NCBI GenBank assembly: GCA_000310025.1
Contig: FN649733.1
Span: 4,350,265-4,414,264 of the forward strand
Reading direction: 5' to 3'
Origin: Ectocarpus siliculosus
Taxonomy: Eukaryota > Sar > Phaeophyceae > Ectocarpales > Ectocarpaceae
DNA length: 64,000 nucleotides
This document shows positions 60,817 through 64,000 of this stretch, piece by piece. The notes beneath the pieces were generated by a model that was given only the letters and a program-made list of their open reading frames with translations, searched no databases and was not told the origin of the DNA. Every line of letters starts with the position of its first letter. Positions within the stretch are counted from its first letter, which is position 1. A program made the position numbers and the translations under genes.

Positions 60817-60951
60817 AATACGATCCTTCCCGACAGAGATACCTTCAGCCGAAATAATAGTATGTCCCAAATACTCGATGGATTTGGGACCAAACGAAAT
60901 CTCCGAAGGTTTTAATGTCAGCCCTGCTGCTTGGAGGGCGCTGACGCCAAC

Positions 60952-61216
60952 TATGAGACTGATGTCTCCAGGTTCACGTGTGGACAAGTTTGGGATGTGT
61001 GGTGTGGGTACACACCGGTTCAACCTCTGGTGGAGAGGCTGAAGAGCGGATAGATAGTTAGTTGTGTTGTGTGTAAGTGGGGAGCTACCTCCTAGTGTTG
61101 AAGCAAGGTTCAGCTTCCATCATACACTGACTCTATCTGTGGCAACACCCCGAAGGTAGATCTCCGACAGGTCATCTGACGTCACAATCTACGACAGTCT
61201 GAGGTGGCATTCACAG
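60952..61216 (+). repeat. dispersed repeat family X, copy 2 (265 bp), truncating the Gypsy fragment
   Basis: Partner of 55188-55429 in the same orientation, about 25 bp longer through small insertions (for example GTGTGGACAAGTTTGGGA). Recognisable reverse-transcriptase sequence stops exactly at its left border and does not resume to its right, so it marks either an insertion with deletion or a rearrangement breakpoint. Class unknown: no terminal inverted repeat, A-tail or open frame was seen. Confidence 0.8.
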
Positions 61217-63345
61217 AATACTGTACCACTTTGAATTTTTGTTTTTCCTCCGGTATGTATGTAGTTCAATGATTATTTCCAGGAAAAGTTTTAGTAAAAC
61301 ACTTGTTGTAAAGCTGGCGCAGCACGGGGTTTTGCATTGAAAAAGGGGCCCCGCGGATCTCATTAGTTTTGGGGAAAAACCAGGAGAGGAGTAACCAGAA
61401 ACGGGTATACCCGGGTACTTTATCACCAATTTCGGGTACACCTAGAAATCAACGCGCCTGCCTGCACCCCCTGTTTGGGTGCGGTAGCCCGTCAGAGGCC
61501 GAAAGAGAAAGAAGGTTGACTCAAGACCTTGGTTGATTAGAGAGTGAGAGACATGCGGTAGGCAACACCATCGCCATGCAGCATGCCCATCAACACATTT
61601 CATCCGCGTATCCCCCGGAGGTCCCGTAGACAGTATACTCTGCCGAGCACCCCAAACAGCCCCCCTGCTCGGTACGAGATACGATCTACGAAATCCTCGT
61701 CACGACTATCATTGCCAGTTAAAACGGCGATAAATCAAACTACGCATCCACACGGAAATCGTCCACCATTCATTCCAATTCAAACAATTTCCCAATAAAA
61801 CAATGTTCTACGAAATCTGTCGATCTCCCAATAAAACATGCTCTACGAAATCTTTCAAATCTTCTGATGATATCAAATTACTATCTCCTAAAAGGTCTGT
61901 CAATAAACAATTCACCCTCTTGAGAAAAATGCTTTACCAAATTCTCAAGAAGTCGAAACACAAACAAATACCCTTGGAAAAATACCCAGCAAAGACACAC
62001 ATTACATCAGAATCACGTCAGAACGGGGACGGGTAACTCCGGAAAAATGTGTCCAACGTCCTGACTTACTCAGAACAAATTCCTCAAATAAACATTCATG
62101 TTTCAACTCATTGACCAGCTCAAATAACCTTCGGAAGCACAAAGGCTTCAACCATGACTTACGAGAACATGCCAAATCCTTCCTCCAATACCCAATACCT
62201 TGACAAACATACCAGTCCAACAGCCTCCCTGCTGTAACATCCATCCCAAACACGAAGAAACCAAACAAACAAGTCCGAAACAAACATGAAGAAACCAACA
62301 AATCCAAAACAGACAATCAACAATCCCGCATCCCCCCTGCTGGGACATCTCATATAAACGCAAACGAAAATCCCATTCAATGTTATTCAATTCCATGTCA
62401 CCTCCGCAGGTAAAACGCGGAAAACGATCCAAACATGAACTACCCAACTCCCATTAGCCAACATCAATTCCATATAAAATCCCCAGGAAAAACACGGAAA
62501 ATCCCAACATGAACTACCAAACCCGATGTCAGAAACACTACTTGTTGTGCTGCGGCGGACAGCATGGTATCACATTCCCCCCCCCATGATTTCCGACAGC
62601 AGTGCAACAATCAGGCGTGATTCCGCAAAATCCAGCATGCCAATTCTGCATCCAACTTCATCAACTCCAAACCGAAACAAGAAAACAAAACATATCAAAG
62701 AAAAGGCGTCACACGTCCAGCACATACCAGCCTGCCGTACAGGCCTACTTGGAAAGGAAATTGGTATTCCGCAAGGATTGACTCGTCGGGTACCGGTACA
62801 TCGGGGGGATAGAGAAACGGTGCGTGCCCCCCAACGTCTTTACCCAGCACGTCGAACGCCAAGCCAACGCCTACTACATATATATAACCAGTACCATCAG
62901 AAAAACATAGTGGTAACTACCATAGAGAACGTGATCCCAACAAAGAAGGAAAATCAAAAAGTGGAACAAACCGTACGCAGAAATAATACTACCACCGCCA
63001 TTTGAGATATTTTCCTGGCAAACAACAGCCCCCCGGCCGCAACATTCCATTTGCCTCCCAGAAAAACAATAATCTACCATGGAGATTCCCTGCCATTTGG
63101 CCGTGTGGAAATTAGTGTCCCTGTAAGGTAAAACGCGGGTGGGCATCTCTACAAAACAAAACAAAAACAAATCCAAACCTGCAAATGTGCCAACGATAGG
63201 AAAAATGCAGAATTGTATCTGAAGATCAAAACACAAGAACAGCATCCTGCACAAAACAAATTTCAGAAAAGTGACACTAATACGCAAACAAACATCACGT
63301 GCCTTGGCGAGTTTAAGACCCCAGCAGAAGTCGCGCTGCTTGCCG
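61217..63345. other. A/C-rich region without gene
   Basis: From about 61560 to 63300 the plus strand is A- and C-rich with few G, unlike the rest of the window. Frames here are composition-driven (Lys/Asn/Thr/Pro). No splice pattern or repeat unit was established. The contrast with the GC-rich block beginning at 63346 is abrupt. Confidence 0.5.
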
Positions 63346-63987
63346 TCATTGTTGGACTCGCCCGGTCCTCCGAACTCCCTTCCCCGCGTCATGATCCTCC
63401 TGTCGTTGTTCCCGTCGCGAACACGGGCTCCCCGGCCGTTGCCCCCGCGACATCTTTCCACGGTCGAACGGGGTGTCCATCCCCATCACCAGCCCCACTC
63501 TCCCAGCCTTCAGCCGGCACAGCTTCCTCGGGTCGAAGGGGCGCAGCAGTGCCCCAAACCAGGCCACATCCATCCCCTCTGCCTCGTCGTTGCTACTGCT
63601 GCCGATGCTGCTGCCGCTACTGCTGCTGGAGCCATCGACCAGGTCGTCCACCCCGGGATAGTTGGCGCCGCGCACCCCCGAACACACGGTGCCGGGATCG
63701 AAAGGGTGCGTGGACGCCCCCCTCTCGCCACAGACGCTGTCACCCCAGCAGCCATCAACCTCACCTGCGCACCAACCGCCATCATCGCTACCGTCGTCGA
63801 TGCCGTTGACCACCGCTTCTCCGTTGCTGGCCACCCCCCCAACCGATATGGTGGGGGAAACGTTACCGACGGTTGCCATCGTAGCGGCCGGTGCCGTCGC
63901 CTCGGTCGCGGGTCGTGCCGTCACCGATGTCGCCACTCCAGCCGCCGAAGCCGCCACTGTAGCCACCGGCGCGGGCTCTCGAGCCAT
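63346..63987 (-). CDS. hypothetical protein, GC-rich frame at the right edge
   Basis: Open frame of 213 codons; it may extend beyond the window, so the start is provisional. The N-terminal half is Ala/Thr/Val/Gly-rich, followed by a Ser-rich linker. Three related short motifs recur (HPFDPGT, RPFDPRK, TPFDRGK), the last two within a compact stretch (WFGALL, LCRLKAGRVGLVMGMD). The C-terminus is basic and Gln/Arg-rich and may instead be intron, since frame composition drops near 63400. No family recognised. Confidence 0.4.
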   Translation of the reverse strand: MAREPAPVATVAASAAGVATSVTARPATEATAPAATMATVGNVSPTISVGGVASNGEAVVNGIDDGSDDGGWCAGEVDGCWGDSVCGERGASTHPFDPGTVCSGVRGANYPGVDDLVDGSSSSSGSSIGSSSNDEAEGMDVAWFGALLRPFDPRKLCRLKAGRVGLVMGMDTPFDRGKMSRGQRPGSPCSRREQRQEDHDAGKGVRRTGRVQQ

Positions 63988-64000
63988 TCTCCCCGCCGCC

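Larger units (their letters stand above)
58578..60951 (-). pseudogene. decayed Ty3/Gypsy retrotransposon pol fragment
   Basis: Minus-strand order: the C-terminal reverse-transcriptase region (60951-60817, SIEYLGHTI), interrupted by a SINE, then its continuation (60496 to about 60190, NFVRWFIPNYAEI and HVDASEHTCGV). Next come RNase H (about 60170-59830, ITDHQALSHIF and DALSRLF), the integrase zinc region (H-x-H, CSSCQH; about 59700-59540), the integrase core (about 59480-59170, VIDHLTRF and LHSDQGTEFENELV) and its C-terminal part (to about 58600, WHGPFTV). At least four frameshifts and an in-frame stop break it. The catalytic YxDD half of the reverse transcriptase, protease, gag and both LTRs are absent. 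The 5' side is cut off at 60952 by repeat X. It is a dead fragment; whether 58426-58636 is its last part is unsure. Confidence 0.88.

Noticed and set aside
58578-60951. Intact, active retrotransposon
   Set aside because: Multiple frameshifts, an in-frame stop, missing catalytic RT half, gag and LTRs, and two insertions or breaks.
1-64000. CRISPR array, bacterial operon or phage region
   Set aside because: No regular spaced repeats or tightly packed same-strand genes; introns and splice signals show eukaryotic nuclear DNA.

Overview
The window is nuclear DNA of a eukaryote with intron-dense genes. Coding regions are split into many short exons (mostly 45-320 bp) with clean GT-AG and occasional GC-AG junctions, and reading frame is kept across introns that hold repeats. 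Genes sit on both strands with no operon logic. A plastid-type bipartite presequence (signal peptide followed by W) on an ABCD2-like transporter, a MORN protein and this gene architecture suggest a photosynthetic stramenopile, most likely a brown alga. That assignment is inference; no rRNA or organelle marker is present.

Layout: (1) 1466-6571, plus strand: nine-exon MORN-repeat protein. (2) 7691-18610, minus: 14-exon half-size ABC transporter (ABCD2/SbmA-like, about 816 aa) with a putative plastid presequence. Its second intron (GC-AG) holds a long foldback repeat. (3) 18611-21888: divergent intergenic region with a 100-N gap, flanked by two versions of the same sequence, one of which looks like poor-quality read. 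(4) about 21889-25883, plus: PhnP-like metallo-beta-lactamase-fold hydrolase, 5' end and a middle exon unresolved. (5) 28459-29949, minus: small four-exon membrane protein of unknown function. (6) 29950-36585: no firm gene, two coding-like stretches and a tRNA-derived SINE head. (7) 36586-52682, minus: the most notable gene, about 29 recognised exons and about 1,600 aa. It joins a fatty-acyl-AMP ligase (FAAL), an acyl carrier protein (ACP) and a long membrane region carrying three left-handed beta-helix (hexapeptide) modules like the C-terminus of bacterial Pls/PosA synthetases. (8) 52683-64000: repeat-rich tract with a decayed Ty3/Gypsy pol fragment interrupted by a full-length tRNA-derived SINE with target-site duplication, a second dispersed repeat, diverged duplications, and a GC-rich open frame at the right edge.

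The genes do not form one pathway. The FAAL-ACP-beta-helix protein is a self-contained candidate system: the ligase would activate a carboxylic acid, load it on the fused ACP, and present it to an attached membrane acyltransferase-like region. Exon boundaries were read by eye and checked by phase: every exon listed for the MORN, ABC and small membrane genes keeps frame. In the FAAL gene all junctions keep frame except the one between exons 3 and 4.
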